DNA from: JAFGDI01 sp963662515
GTDB lineage: Bacteria; Planctomycetota; Phycisphaerae; Sedimentisphaerales; SM23-30
NCBI GenBank assembly: GCA_963662515.1
Contig: OY759675.1
Coordinates: 682,001 to 746,000, forward strand
DNA: 64,000 nt
Direction: 5' to 3'
Shown here piece by piece: positions 26,945 to 35,848 of the stretch (position 1 is the stretch's first letter; each line of letters starts with the position of its first letter). The notes under the pieces were generated by a model. It was not told the DNA's origin. It ran no database searches and saw only the letters and a program-made list of their open reading frames with translations. Both the position numbers and the translations under genes were made by a program.

Positions 26945-27489
26945 ACGGTTCCTTTTTCGTTGAGATTACATCTTATGCAGCGGACCAGCCGGGTGTGTAT
27001 ATTGCTTATGGCTTTATGTACACCCTGTAGTGAGATACCTACCTGAGAGGCGATCTCTTTAAATGTCTGGTTATTCTCATAACGCCTTTTCAATAAGCCG
27101 ATCTCTTTGGCTGTGAGTTTCTGTACGCATTGTTCCAGAGCATCGGTATAAATATTTTCAATATTCATTTTACGGTGAGATTCCTGTTCAAGTATTCTTA
27201 TCAGGTCATCGTTGAACAGCATACGCGAATCTTTACTCTTTCGGCGAAATTCTATGATCTTGTACTTGGCAATAGTGCAGCCCCAGGCCGCGAAATTCGT
27301 GCCGGGTGTGAACTGGTCAAACTTATTCCACATTTCCGTTAAAACATCCTGCAATATGTCTTCGGCATCAACTTTATTAGGCATAACACTCAGAATAAAA
27401 CCCATGATCCGGCTCTGATTGGGGATCAGCTGCTGCATGAACCTTCCGGTACGCTGGTTGTTTTCTCTGTTGTTATTCTGCTCTGTCAT
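26941..27489 (-). CDS. ECF-type RNA polymerase sigma factor
   Basis: A 182-residue sigma factor. Region 2 (about 25-95) includes GFILSVMPNKVDAEDILQDV and FAAWGCTIAKYKIIEFRRKS. Region 4 (about 120-175) includes CVQKLTAKEIGLLKRRYENN and FKEIASQVGISLQGVHKAIS. The layout matches the planctomycete-type ECF factors paired with FecR proteins. The stop codon overlaps the start of the FecR gene by 4 nt, indicating coupled translation. Targets are unknown; the nearby carbohydrate genes are candidates. No clear ribosome binding site precedes the ATG. Confidence 0.88.
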   Translation of the reverse strand: MTEQNNNRENNQRTGRFMQQLIPNQSRIMGFILSVMPNKVDAEDILQDVLTEMWNKFDQFTPGTNFAAWGCTIAKYKIIEFRRKSKDSRMLFNDDLIRILEQESHRKMNIENIYTDALEQCVQKLTAKEIGLLKRRYENNQTFKEIASQVGISLQGVHKAISNIHTRLVRCIRCNLNEKGTV

Positions 27490-27608
27490 TTGTTTAACTG
27501 TCAGGCGGGGCCCTTAGGCCTGTTTTTATAAGACTGTTATTGTGCTGTGTCCTGTCTTATTATTTCCTTTACCTTTATCGGTTCAATTACTGTCAGACTC
27601 TATGTGTT

Positions 27609-29492
27609 TTAGTTTATCGGTCTTATCTCGCTGAAGCTCAGGTCATCGATGGCTATATATGTTCCCTTGCCGCTGCTCTGGTCCAGGGCCAGGGTGATCG
27701 TCTCAGATCCGAAGCCTTCCAGGTTTATCTGATGGGTAACAGCAGTGCCGTTGGGCGTTGCAAAAATGCCTGAGCCCAGTAATCCGCTGACAGTGCCGGT
27801 GAGGGTCCAGTTGACATTGGAATTACCGCCGCCGGACCAGACATTGATTTTGATATTGTTAACTCTGACATTATAGCGGCTTTCAGGTGTAAAGATTATG
27901 CTGTGGGTCTTATAAGCATCATCAGGCGAACTGTCCATCTGATAGACCATGCCGCCTGTGCCGCCGTTGGGCCAGTTGTTATACAGTTCCCATTGATTAT
28001 TGCTGTTGTTCCCGCCGCCAGTTGGTGTCCAGGTTAACGCTATATGCGGGGTATTGGTTGCGTTTGAGCCATGGTCGGCCGGTACCGGGTCATTAGTTGT
28101 GCCGGTCAGGCCGTCCAATACGGTAGGAGCACTTACCAGAGGCCCGGTGTAATAACAGGTGGCCTCCAGAGAATTGTCTTTGAGCCAGTCACTCACCAGC
28201 ATACTCAGGTCGATCAGGTCAACAACACAGTCATTATTACGGTCATAATAACTGGCAGTCCAGTCACCCGTTGCCTTGGCTGCCAGACAGGCATCGGCAT
28301 AAACCCGCAGCTCCAGTTCATCACTGTATTGGCTCTGGCCATCTGTTACGGTCAGTTTCAGAATATAGCTGCCCGCCTGACTTACTGATATAGTGGTGGC
28401 CGGGTCATGGCTGTCGGTGAAGGTCACTGCGCTGCTGGGGCTCAATACTCCGCCGGCAGACAGGGCAAAGGCCTGCCAGTTGATCGACACGGAACTGCCG
28501 GTCAGGCCAGCAGTGCCGTTAAGTGCCAGATCATTGGCCAGCTCCAGAGTGGTAAGAATGTTCTCGCCTGCCTCTACCGGCTCAGTGGCATAAGAAAAGG
28601 TTGCCACTACCGCCCGATGGTCGGAAGGATAATTGGCATATACTATGTCAGTGTCAGCACTGCCATCGGCCGGGCCGATATTGGCAACTGATCCGGGAGT
28701 TAAACCCGTACCGGCATAATACACTATATCGATCCGGTCATGCACCTCATCAGCCGCCGGACGCGGTGTCCAGCTATATGATTTATCACTTACCGGATCA
28801 GGGCTCAACTGCCGCAGAGAATCAGTCAGGCCGATAGCCGCTATCCGGCTGGAAGCGGGCCATTGTACCTTCAGGTCATAACTGCGGGCGGTGCTGTCAG
28901 CTACCGCCTGGGTCCAGTCCAGATGGGAGGGCTCATTAAAATCGCCGGTGAGAAAGACCATATCGGCAGAAGTCAGGGCATTGGCGGCCGTTATATCATT
29001 GAGCAGGGCAGTTACCTGACTGCCGCGGGCCGAATTGGCTGAATTGATAACCGCTGTCTCATTTTTGGCCAGAGTATTGTCACGCAGGTCATAAGGCTGA
29101 TAGGGATAGGCCGGCAGGTGGGTATTGAACACCCAGGCGGTTTTACCCGAAGGAAGCTGTAGCTTCGCACCCCATTTGGCCGGGCTTGACTCCAGGATCG
29201 GATACCGGCTGATAATATTGGTACTGGAGCTTGACTGTGTATGCAAATGCCAGCCCAGGGCATTGGCGATCAGAGCAGGGTCACTGAGTTCCTGAAATCC
29301 TACCACATCGGCACCGCTGGTATTGACTATATTTACTATGTGGTCCCGGCCGGCCTGAGTGCCTTCCACGGTCCAGACATTAAAGGACATAACCTTGAGC
29401 TGCTCAGCTGCCTGCACCTGGCCCAGGGCCAGAGATAAAATGACTAATGATATCTGCTGTAATTTCCCCTTGAATAACTGCTTGTGTAACAT
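27609..29492 (-). CDS. Secreted endonuclease/exonuclease/phosphatase-fold protein with dockerin and shared domain
   Basis: A 627-residue exported protein. A signal peptide covers about 1-28. An endonuclease/exonuclease/phosphatase domain (about 30-305) has its catalytic motifs: LKVMSFNVWTVEG, ADVVGFQELSD, FLTGDFNEPSHLDW and NYPSDHRAVVATFSY. It could be a nuclease, a phosphodiesterase or a sphingomyelinase-like enzyme. A polycystin/cadherin-like stretch follows (about 310-400), then a dockerin-like unit in mid-protein (DRNNDCVVDLIDLSMLVSDWL, about 420-440). The last ~170 residues are the same domain found N-terminally in the two neighbouring exported proteins. AGGAGA precedes the ATG. Confidence 0.82.
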   Translation of the reverse strand: MLHKQLFKGKLQQISLVILSLALGQVQAAEQLKVMSFNVWTVEGTQAGRDHIVNIVNTSGADVVGFQELSDPALIANALGWHLHTQSSSSTNIISRYPILESSPAKWGAKLQLPSGKTAWVFNTHLPAYPYQPYDLRDNTLAKNETAVINSANSARGSQVTALLNDITAANALTSADMVFLTGDFNEPSHLDWTQAVADSTARSYDLKVQWPASSRIAAIGLTDSLRQLSPDPVSDKSYSWTPRPAADEVHDRIDIVYYAGTGLTPGSVANIGPADGSADTDIVYANYPSDHRAVVATFSYATEPVEAGENILTTLELANDLALNGTAGLTGSSVSINWQAFALSAGGVLSPSSAVTFTDSHDPATTISVSQAGSYILKLTVTDGQSQYSDELELRVYADACLAAKATGDWTASYYDRNNDCVVDLIDLSMLVSDWLKDNSLEATCYYTGPLVSAPTVLDGLTGTTNDPVPADHGSNATNTPHIALTWTPTGGGNNSNNQWELYNNWPNGGTGGMVYQMDSSPDDAYKTHSIIFTPESRYNVRVNNIKINVWSGGGNSNVNWTLTGTVSGLLGSGIFATPNGTAVTHQINLEGFGSETITLALDQSSGKGTYIAIDDLSFSEIRPIN

Positions 29493-30110
29493 TCTCTCTC
29501 CTGTTTATTTGATATTAAATAATAAGTAACCGCTCATGCAGTTACAGTAATAAGATATAAGATATAAGTTGATAAGCTCCGGAGTCGCTGCGCGACCTGT
29601 TTTATGGCTTCGCAACGGTTTTGGCTGAACATATTATTTACTCTTTACTGCTGCGAAGCCTTAAAATAGCCATCGGCCTCAAGGCGATACGAGTTACCTC
29701 AACTTATCAACTTATATCTTATTACTAAACAATTTATTTCACAGTTAACTCTGCAATCAATCTGAGCACTGTGAACAGTTACAATAATAAATAATTCACG
29801 CCAGATGGCCTTAACTGCCTGACCGGCTCATTTTGAATGCGGCCGCCTGATATATCTTATCGTCTTGCCAGCACTGAACTTATCAATAATTAAGCTCAAA
29901 GCGGTAGCGGCCCGAATATCAGCCCGGCAGTTAAGCCGCCAGAGCCGCTCTATACAGCAATGAGCAAACCCAACCTATTTTCAACCAGAAAATAAAAAAA
30001 TCCCCTTACGCCGGGGAGGCGGGACTTGCGAGGCATGTGGGGAGATGAAATGAAATTGTGTGAGACAGAAAGCACAAGCAGCACTTACTGCCCAACGAAG
30101 GGCAGGAGTG
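29493..30110. other. Intergenic region, 618 bp, repeat-rich
   Basis: No gene is supported. It holds palindromic element copy C (29546-29726) and most of a second inverted-repeat element (30002-30139). The stretch between (29730-30000) has no recognisable feature beyond AT-rich segments and short GC-rich dyads such as GGCGGCTTAACTGCCG on the minus strand. Confidence 0.5.
29546..29726. repeat. Palindromic intergenic element, copy C
   Basis: The ends are a 24-bp inverted repeat (29703-29726 against 29546-29576), perfect except that the left arm carries an extra 7-bp tandem GATATAA. Inside are GGCTTCGCA at 29607-29615 and its complement TGCGAAGCC at 29652-29660. The core hairpin around 29668-29690 (CATCGGCCTCAAGGCGATAC) matches copy A on the reverse strand. 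GTCGCTGCGCGACCTG matches copy B. Confidence 0.65.
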
Positions 30111-30139
30111 CTAATGATTCGCCCCCCCGGCGTAAGGGG
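30002..30139. repeat. Inverted-repeat element with GC-rich ends
   Basis: The ends (30002-30021 and 30120-30139) are complementary at 19 of 20 positions, with CCCCTTACGCCGGGG at the left. An inner hairpin pairs CTGCCC with GGGCAG around 30093, with flanking AGCACT/AGTGCT. A single arm of the same kind (CCCGGCGTAAGGGCTA) lies at 46106-46121. The right end overlaps the end of a FecR reading frame. Confidence 0.6.
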
Positions 30140-31843
30140 CTATCTGGGTTACGGCCTCGAAGCTGGTTCCCAGTCTGATCTCATCGAAGGATATTGCTGT
30201 CGTGGCGTAGATGCCGATCTCGTTGAAGTTGAAATCGGCTACTCTCACTTGCAGTGATTCCTGGGGCAGCTGATCTTGCAGGCCCAGTTGCGGGTCGAGC
30301 CAGATAGATACTTCTTCTGCTCCGGGCAGGAAGCTGATCCGCACGACGAAGAAGCTCTGGCGATCAGCCCGATAGTCATTATCGATACGGAAGGCCTTTT
30401 TCTCTTTACCGCTTATACTCTGTAAAGACCAGTGTCCGCTTTTGATTATCGTACTCTGGCCCAGCATGATCCCCTGGTCATAACTGCCCAGATACAGGTA
30501 AGCCTCATCCTGACCGCCGCTCTCGATATTATAAGCTGTGCCAGAAAGCTCAGCCATAAGACCGAATGATCCTGTCCGATCTTATTATCAGCGGTGAGCA
30601 GGGCGGGCGGTACGATGTTCATGCCTATCTTGCGGCTGCAATGGGTGTGTGCCCCTGTGGCAGTGAGCAGCTTACCGGGTTTACTCGCCAGTTGGGTCCC
30701 GGCAGTATCGGTAAAACTCAGGCTGTTACCCTGCGGCCCGGGCCCGGCCAGGTCACTGCCAAATACTACCTTACTGTCAAGAGCCCCCAGTTCACGCCAG
30801 GGCCCGCTCCAGCCCCAGCCGCCGTTGAGGTGATGCAAGTCTTTAGGCCGGTTGGCAGTCTCAGATTCCGGCTCACTATAGTCAAAGCCCTCATAGATAA
30901 ATTGCAGGTCGAGCGTGGGTGTCGGCCCGGATGCCAGAGTGGGCAGTCCCAGCAGCGGCCCGAAATAGTTTTGTATCTCTTTTTCAACGCCCACTACAAA
31001 ACCATCAGTACTGAGTGTGGCAGAGTTCTGGCCGGTGGCCGAAAGCTGGTAATAGTCGAAGAAGTTGGTCTTGGCCGCCAGCTCTATCTCGCCGGAGAGG
31101 ACATATATATCGGTGCAGTCATATTCTTTATTATAGCCTACGCAAAAGAGGGCCTGACCCGGATTGATGATGACATTGGCCAGTTCCACGCTGAGGCTTT
31201 TATCGGGCATGGTAGTATCAAAGAGAAAACGGCCGCTTTCGATATAGACATAATCGCTGCGCTGAGGGCGAACGCAGCTGCCGCCCATCATATAAAAGAC
31301 GCAGTCCGGGTTGAGCCTGAACCAGGCATAGCCGCCAAAGAGATTATAGCGTTTGCCGATTATGTCAGCGATAGTTTCAGGTGCGGTAAAGTCACCTCCC
31401 CATTCGGAGCCGGCGAGAACCTGACAGTGGGGCATATTCACATCGTAAAGATTCCCGACTTTTGACCTGCCTGTTATGCCGGTCCGATTTCTGTCAATAT
31501 ATACAGCAGCTGTTATTACTGCCAGCATTGCCAGGGCCAGCACGCTATAGCGGATAAGTTGCCTGACCCGGTATGCCCCGGCAGAGAGCTTTACCGGCGG
31601 CGGGGTTACACCCGCTCCGGTGTGCAGCATATCGCTATAGGTTTTCTGTTGATAGTGGTCTTTGAGCAGGGCGTGCAGTATGAACCGCTTAAATACTTCA
31701 TCGGCATTCTCTGGCGAGCTTTTAACCCATTGGGCCAATAGCCGGGTACTTTCCGGATCGCATTGAGTCTCGCTGTCGAGATTGTCATCAATGATCTCCA
31801 TAGCCTTGTCCTGATCGAAGTTGTCATCAGCCTCGTGCTTCAT
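30111..31843 (-). pseudogene. FecR-domain regulator, frameshifted
   Basis: Two overlapping frames together make one FecR-type regulator. The first (30446-31843) has a cytoplasmic part, a membrane helix at about 95-115 (RYSVLALAMLAVITAAVYI), and a FecR-like region (YNLFGGYAWFRLNPDCVFYM, LSVELANVIINPGQALFCV, VYVLSGEI-like), then a sandwich domain. Its sense is lost after VLWLSFLAQ near 30540. The second (30111-30557) continues the domain: YNIESGGQDEAYLYLGSYDQ and beyond. A one-base shift near 30528-30545 explains this. It may be a real mutation or an assembly error. The final PYAGGANH is encoded by the repeat at 30002-30139. Confidence 0.7.
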
Positions 31844-32378
31844 CGAGTCTGGCCCTCAACTGCATGCAATTCTTTAATCGGTTACGGATACGGGTAAGAG
31901 TCACGCGTATTGAACCTGAACTGGTGTTCATATCTTCGGCGATAGCCTGAGGAGTGAGATTCTCCTGATAACGCAGGGCCAGCAGTCGGGCAGATTTGCT
32001 GTCGAGTTTCTTAAGGCATTCTTCCAGGGCATTGGCATAAGGGTGCAGATAGGAGTGCAGCCGATAACAGGCTTCTGAAAGCGATTCGATAAGGTCGGTA
32101 GTATATACCGTGGTGTCTTTTTTGCGAATGCGATAATATTCCGCTATCTTGATCTTGGCCACACCGATAGCCCAGGGCAAAAAGGGCCGCTCGCTGTCGT
32201 ATTCATCATATTTGAGAGCTACCTGACAGGCAACCTCCTGCAGGATATCTTCGGCATCGGCGGTATTGGCAATGGTAGCGCGTATGAACATGGTGATAGA
32301 CTGCTGGGAGCTTATCCAGTTCCTGGTGAACTCTATCCGCCGATCCTGCTCGGTTCTGTCTGGTGTGTTGTTTTCCAT
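31827..32378 (-). CDS. ECF-type RNA polymerase sigma factor
   Basis: A 183-residue sigma factor, third of its class in the window. Region 2 includes TMFIRATIANTADAEDILQEV and LPWAIGVAKIKIAEYYRIRKK. Region 4 includes CLKKLDSKSARLLALRYQEN and PQAIAEDMNTSSGSIRVTLT. Its 3' end overlaps the FecR gene start by 17 bp, so the pair is translationally coupled. If the FecR partner is truly frameshifted, this factor may be unregulated or inactive. Confidence 0.88.
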   Translation of the reverse strand: MENNTPDRTEQDRRIEFTRNWISSQQSITMFIRATIANTADAEDILQEVACQVALKYDEYDSERPFLPWAIGVAKIKIAEYYRIRKKDTTVYTTDLIESLSEACYRLHSYLHPYANALEECLKKLDSKSARLLALRYQENLTPQAIAEDMNTSSGSIRVTLTRIRNRLKNCMQLRARLDEARG

Positions 32379-32598
32379 ATTATTTCAGAACTGCAAAAGT
32401 TAAACCCGCAAGCCGGGTTATTGATAACTTATTACATCTCAAATATATAACACAATTTACCCAGATTTTCAATATAAACTCTGATTTATTTGACCGTCGC
32501 TGGCCAGAGCAGACAGTTGCAATTCTTCGGCAATGATGCAGGCAAAGAACGAAGGTTCTTATCTGGCAGAGGCCGGTTATGCCGGTGATAAATCTTTG

Positions 32599-33945
32599 TT
32601 ATTCAGTAGTTTGGCTCTCTGTGTTTGCTGTATTGGCATTGTTGGCCTGACTTCTGGTAGATCTGCTGCGTCTGGGTTTGGTATCACCTGTTGTCTGGGG
32701 CTGGCTCACAGAGGCATTTGCGGCATTGGCCGTATCCGGGGTATTGGTTTTAGAGTGTTTGCCGGCTGGTTTTCTGGTTCTGCCTTTTTCCGCTTTGCTG
32801 TCAGCATGCCTTTTGGCCGGTCTTTTAATGTCAGGCTCCTGGCCTTCCCAGACCGGGCTGATATTATTGTGCTTGATAAGATGGCGGAATTTGCCAAAAT
32901 CCATGTTTGCTACAAAGGTCATTGCCAGACCCTTGCGGCCCATACGACCGGTTCGTCCGGTGCGGTGGGTGTAGCTCTCAATATTGCGGGGAAACTCGAA
33001 ATTTATCACATGGGTCACATGGCTGAAATCCAGGCCGCGACCGGCAACATCGGTTGCCACCATGTATTTTATCTCTTTGCGTTTGAACCGGTTGAAAATG
33101 GAAGTGCGGCGGTTTTGCTCCAGACCGCCATGGATAAACTCAACTGAGTCAAGATCTTTGAGCAGATGTTTAAAGAGCTTTTCGCCGCCATGTCGTGAGT
33201 TGGAAAAGATGATCGCCTGATCTATTTCCTGTGACCGGATATATTTAACCAGCTCATGATAGTGTTCATGTGTGTTTTTCAGCCAGGTGAAGCTGTGTAC
33301 CAGACTGCTTGGCGCTGAATTGGTACGGTTCAGGTCGATCATGACCGGATCTTTGAGGTATTTCTCGGTCAGATGCATAACCTCTCTGGGCATTGTCGCT
33401 GAAAAGAACAGGGTCTGATGCTCTTGTATCATGCATGACATGATAAAGTCAACATCGTCAATGAAGCCCATTTTTAGCATCTCATCAGCTTCGTCCAGTA
33501 CGACGGTTCGTACATCTTTGAGCGTCAGGTCGGTATTATACAGCATGTCGATAAGTCGGCCGGGGGTAGCTACCAGAATATGAACACCATGGGCCAGTTT
33601 TGACTTTTGAATACTCATATCCGAGCCGCCGAAAATGGCAAAAGGTGCGATGGGCAGGTCAGTTGATACCCGGTCTATTTCATCAACATATTGCAGGGCC
33701 AGTTCACGGGTAGGTACTAATATAAGCACCTGTATGGTATTTTGGGTGTGGTCTATCTTTTGTACCAGGGGAATGCCGCAGGCGCTGGTCTTGCCTGACC
33801 CGGTTTCGGCCTTGGCCAGCAGGTCGCGACCGGCACTTATCGGGGCAAATGTCTCTTCCTGTACTGGAGTTAGTTCAGTGTATTCCATCTTGGCCAGTGC
33901 CGAAAGTAATCCCGGATTAAGGCCTAATTCATCAAATCTTGTCAT
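32599..33945 (-). CDS. DEAD-box RNA helicase
   Basis: A 448-residue RNA helicase of the RhlE/CsdA type that unwinds RNA using ATP. The Q motif (LTPVQEETFAPI), motif I (AKAETGSGKTSA), Ia (LVPTRELALQ), DEAD (VVLDEADEML), SAT (LFFSATMP), and motifs V and VI (VATDVAGRGLDF, YTHRTGRTGRMGRKG) are all intact. The C-terminal ~75 residues are basic and low-complexity (KRPAKRHADSKAEKGRTRKP), as in cold-shock helicases. ATG 33945 is chosen because helicase homology starts there, though the frame is open to 34038. A long self-complementary leader precedes it. Confidence 0.92.
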   Translation of the reverse strand: MTRFDELGLNPGLLSALAKMEYTELTPVQEETFAPISAGRDLLAKAETGSGKTSACGIPLVQKIDHTQNTIQVLILVPTRELALQYVDEIDRVSTDLPIAPFAIFGGSDMSIQKSKLAHGVHILVATPGRLIDMLYNTDLTLKDVRTVVLDEADEMLKMGFIDDVDFIMSCMIQEHQTLFFSATMPREVMHLTEKYLKDPVMIDLNRTNSAPSSLVHSFTWLKNTHEHYHELVKYIRSQEIDQAIIFSNSRHGGEKLFKHLLKDLDSVEFIHGGLEQNRRTSIFNRFKRKEIKYMVATDVAGRGLDFSHVTHVINFEFPRNIESYTHRTGRTGRMGRKGLAMTFVANMDFGKFRHLIKHNNISPVWEGQEPDIKRPAKRHADSKAEKGRTRKPAGKHSKTNTPDTANAANASVSQPQTTGDTKPRRSRSTRSQANNANTANTESQTTE

Positions 33946-33991
33946 AATGTCTTTCTGGCAGGTCCATCTCTGATGGCCTGATTCGTTCGTC

Positions 33992-34069
33992 CTGTTTACA
34001 GGGGTAGAATGCATGATCTCACTGACAAGCCGGGTCATGCCAGATCACAGATTCTAATCCTGTAAACAG
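33992..34069 (-). ncRNA. Structured leader of the DEAD-box helicase gene
   Basis: An 11-bp arm pair (33992-34002 with 34059-34069) encloses TAGAAT/ATTCTA (34005-34010 with 34051-34056). Inside, TGATCT (34014-34019) can pair with AGATCA (34042-34047), or GCATGA (34011-34016) with TCATGC (34035-34040). These two are mutually exclusive, which gives a switch-like fold. It sits 47 bp upstream of the start codon. Confidence 0.45.
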
Positions 34070-34084
34070 TAATTGTTATTATTG

Positions 34085-34120
34085 TGCCGGGGCTGGTTAT
34101 TATACTTGCCGGCCCCGGCA
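34085..34120 (-). terminator. Hairpin after pheS
   Basis: TGCCGGGGC and GCCCCGGCA form a 9-bp GC-rich stem, 6 bp beyond the pheS stop. No T tract follows, so it may only stabilise the 3' end. Confidence 0.5.
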
Positions 34121-34125
34121 TATTA

Positions 34126-35124
34126 TCAGAACTGCTCCAGAAAACGCAGGTCGTTTTCAAAGAACAGTCTTATATCGGGTATGCCATACTTACGCATGGC
34201 CAGTCTTTCTATGCCAAAGCCAAAGGCCCAGCCGGTGTATTTCTCGGCATCTATGCCTACTTTGCCAAATACATTCGGGTCAACCATGCCGCAGCCGCCA
34301 ACTTCCATCCAGTAATCATTGCCGGCCTTATCGGTCAGCTTCATATCGATCTCACCTGAAGGTTCGGTGAAAGGGAAGAATGAAGGGCGGAACCGCCAGG
34401 TAGTGCCTTCGCCGAAAAATGCCTGAATGAACTGGTCGATCGTGGTTTTAAGGTCAACCATGCTCACTCCCTCATCAACAACCAATGCTTCTATCTGGTG
34501 GAACATATACATGTGGGTCGCATCAACGCTGTCAGGGCGATATACACGACCAGGTGCGACAATGCGGATCGGCGGCTTTTTATTTTCCATGACCCGGATC
34601 TGTACCGTTGAGGTCTGGCTTCTCAGCAGTGTCTGGTCATCTATATAGAAATTGTCCAGCGGATCGCGGGCCGGGTGGATCTCAGGTATATTCAGGGCTA
34701 CGAAATTATGGAAATCATCTTCGATCTCAGGGCCGTAGGCAACATCAAAGCCCATACGGCCAAATATCTCTAATAGCTCGTCAACGGTCTGGGTGATCAG
34801 GTGCACACTGCCTTGACGGGGAGCATTGCCTGGTAAGGTGACATCAAAGAGCGGGCCGCTTGCTGAGCGATTATTACCCTGCATATTGGCCAGAAGTTCT
34901 TCAAAGGCACTTTTTACCTGCTCTTTGATCGTATTAGCCAGTTGACCGGCTTGAGGGCGAAGCTCTTTGGGTAATTTGCCCAGTGTGCTGAGAAGGCCGG
35001 TTATCTCGCCATTACGAGAGAGATACTTGATCCGAAATTCTTCCAGCTCGCCCAGTGAACTGACATTCTTAAGGTCAGCCAGGGCCCGACTGCCCGCCTC
35101 TTTGAAACTTTCCAGATTTTCCAT
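34126..35124 (-). CDS. pheS: Phenylalanyl-tRNA synthetase alpha subunit
   Basis: A 332-residue PheS, normal length. It charges tRNA-Phe as an alpha2-beta2 enzyme with PheT. The N-terminal coiled coil (about 1-90) leads into the class II core: HPARDPLDNFY, VAPGRVYRPDSVDATHMYMFHQ (motif 2), RFRPSFFPFTEPSGEID, and GWAFGFGIERLAMRKYGIPDI (motif 3). AGGA precedes the ATG. It follows rpmI-rplT with a terminator between, and pheT is not next to it. Confidence 0.95.
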   Translation of the reverse strand: MENLESFKEAGSRALADLKNVSSLGELEEFRIKYLSRNGEITGLLSTLGKLPKELRPQAGQLANTIKEQVKSAFEELLANMQGNNRSASGPLFDVTLPGNAPRQGSVHLITQTVDELLEIFGRMGFDVAYGPEIEDDFHNFVALNIPEIHPARDPLDNFYIDDQTLLRSQTSTVQIRVMENKKPPIRIVAPGRVYRPDSVDATHMYMFHQIEALVVDEGVSMVDLKTTIDQFIQAFFGEGTTWRFRPSFFPFTEPSGEIDMKLTDKAGNDYWMEVGGCGMVDPNVFGKVGIDAEKYTGWAFGFGIERLAMRKYGIPDIRLFFENDLRFLEQF

Positions 35125-35265
35125 TATATTCCTCAGATAGATTCGGCTATATGCCTGCTATTCTATTATTTGTCTTTGACTTTTGGGGTTATGCCGTCAG
35201 TAGCTCAACCGCAGGATATTATATCGCCATTTTGCTCTTTTCACAAGCCATGCTATGGCCATACT

Positions 35266-35298
35266 AAAAAAATATGCCCGAACCTCTCGGCCCGGGCA
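35266..35298 (-). terminator. Terminator between rplT and pheS
   Basis: On the minus strand TGCCCG pairs with CGGGCA across a 12-nt loop and is followed by a T-rich tract (TATTTTTTT). It may end or attenuate transcription of rpmI-rplT before pheS. Confidence 0.7.
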
Positions 35299-35353
35299 CG
35301 GTATTTTTTATTTTAATGACGGTAGTAACAATAAGAATCAGTTTTGTCTAATT

Positions 35354-35704
35354 TCAGAGTGCCTTGCGAGCTGTTTCAACTACGGCATCAAAAGCGGCCG
35401 GGTCGTGTATCGCCAGTTCGCTGAGCATCTTACGGTTAATGATAACCTGAGCCATCTTCATTGCATAAATGAACTGGCTGTAACGGATGCCGCGAGCCCG
35501 GCAGGCGGCTGACAGACGGATGATCCATAACTGACGGAAGTCACGCTTCTTACGACGACGACCAGCCAGGGCGTTACACAGGGCTCTTACACGGGCTTCC
35601 TTGGCCAGGCGATAGTTCTTGCCCAGCTTATTGCGGTAGCCTTTTACATCTCTGAATAGTCTTTTCTTTGCCTTATTTCTTGCAGAATATTGCGATCTTG
35701 GCAT
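35354..35704 (-). CDS. rplT: 50S ribosomal protein L20
   Basis: A 116-residue L20, the normal length. It is an early-binding 50S assembly protein and a translational autoregulator in many bacteria. The basic N-terminus (MPRSQYSARNKAKKRLFRDVKGYR) and RRRKKRDFRQLWIIRLSAACR are typical. AAAGGA precedes the ATG. It follows rpmI by about 145 bp in the usual order. Confidence 0.95.
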   Translation of the reverse strand: MPRSQYSARNKAKKRLFRDVKGYRNKLGKNYRLAKEARVRALCNALAGRRRKKRDFRQLWIIRLSAACRARGIRYSQFIYAMKMAQVIINRKMLSELAIHDPAAFDAVVETARKAL

Positions 35705-35848
35705 TTGCAGCTTTTCCTTTCAATTTTAACTGTCTTGAGGTTATTAGCCTCACAGCATTTTTTACCCCGCTGGCGGCAAGCTGTTGTTGTGGCCGAGAAG
35801 CGGGTATTTTTTACCATAAAAAACTTTAAGGGTTTGTAAATTATAAAC

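Noticed and set aside
30566..31465. 299-codon plus-strand frame
   Set aside because: Runs antisense to the FecR gene; the FecR protein is recognisable and this frame is not.
32533..33147. 204-codon plus-strand frame
   Set aside because: Antisense to the helicase gene's basic C-terminus; Gly/Cys/Arg-rich composition reflects the reverse strand.
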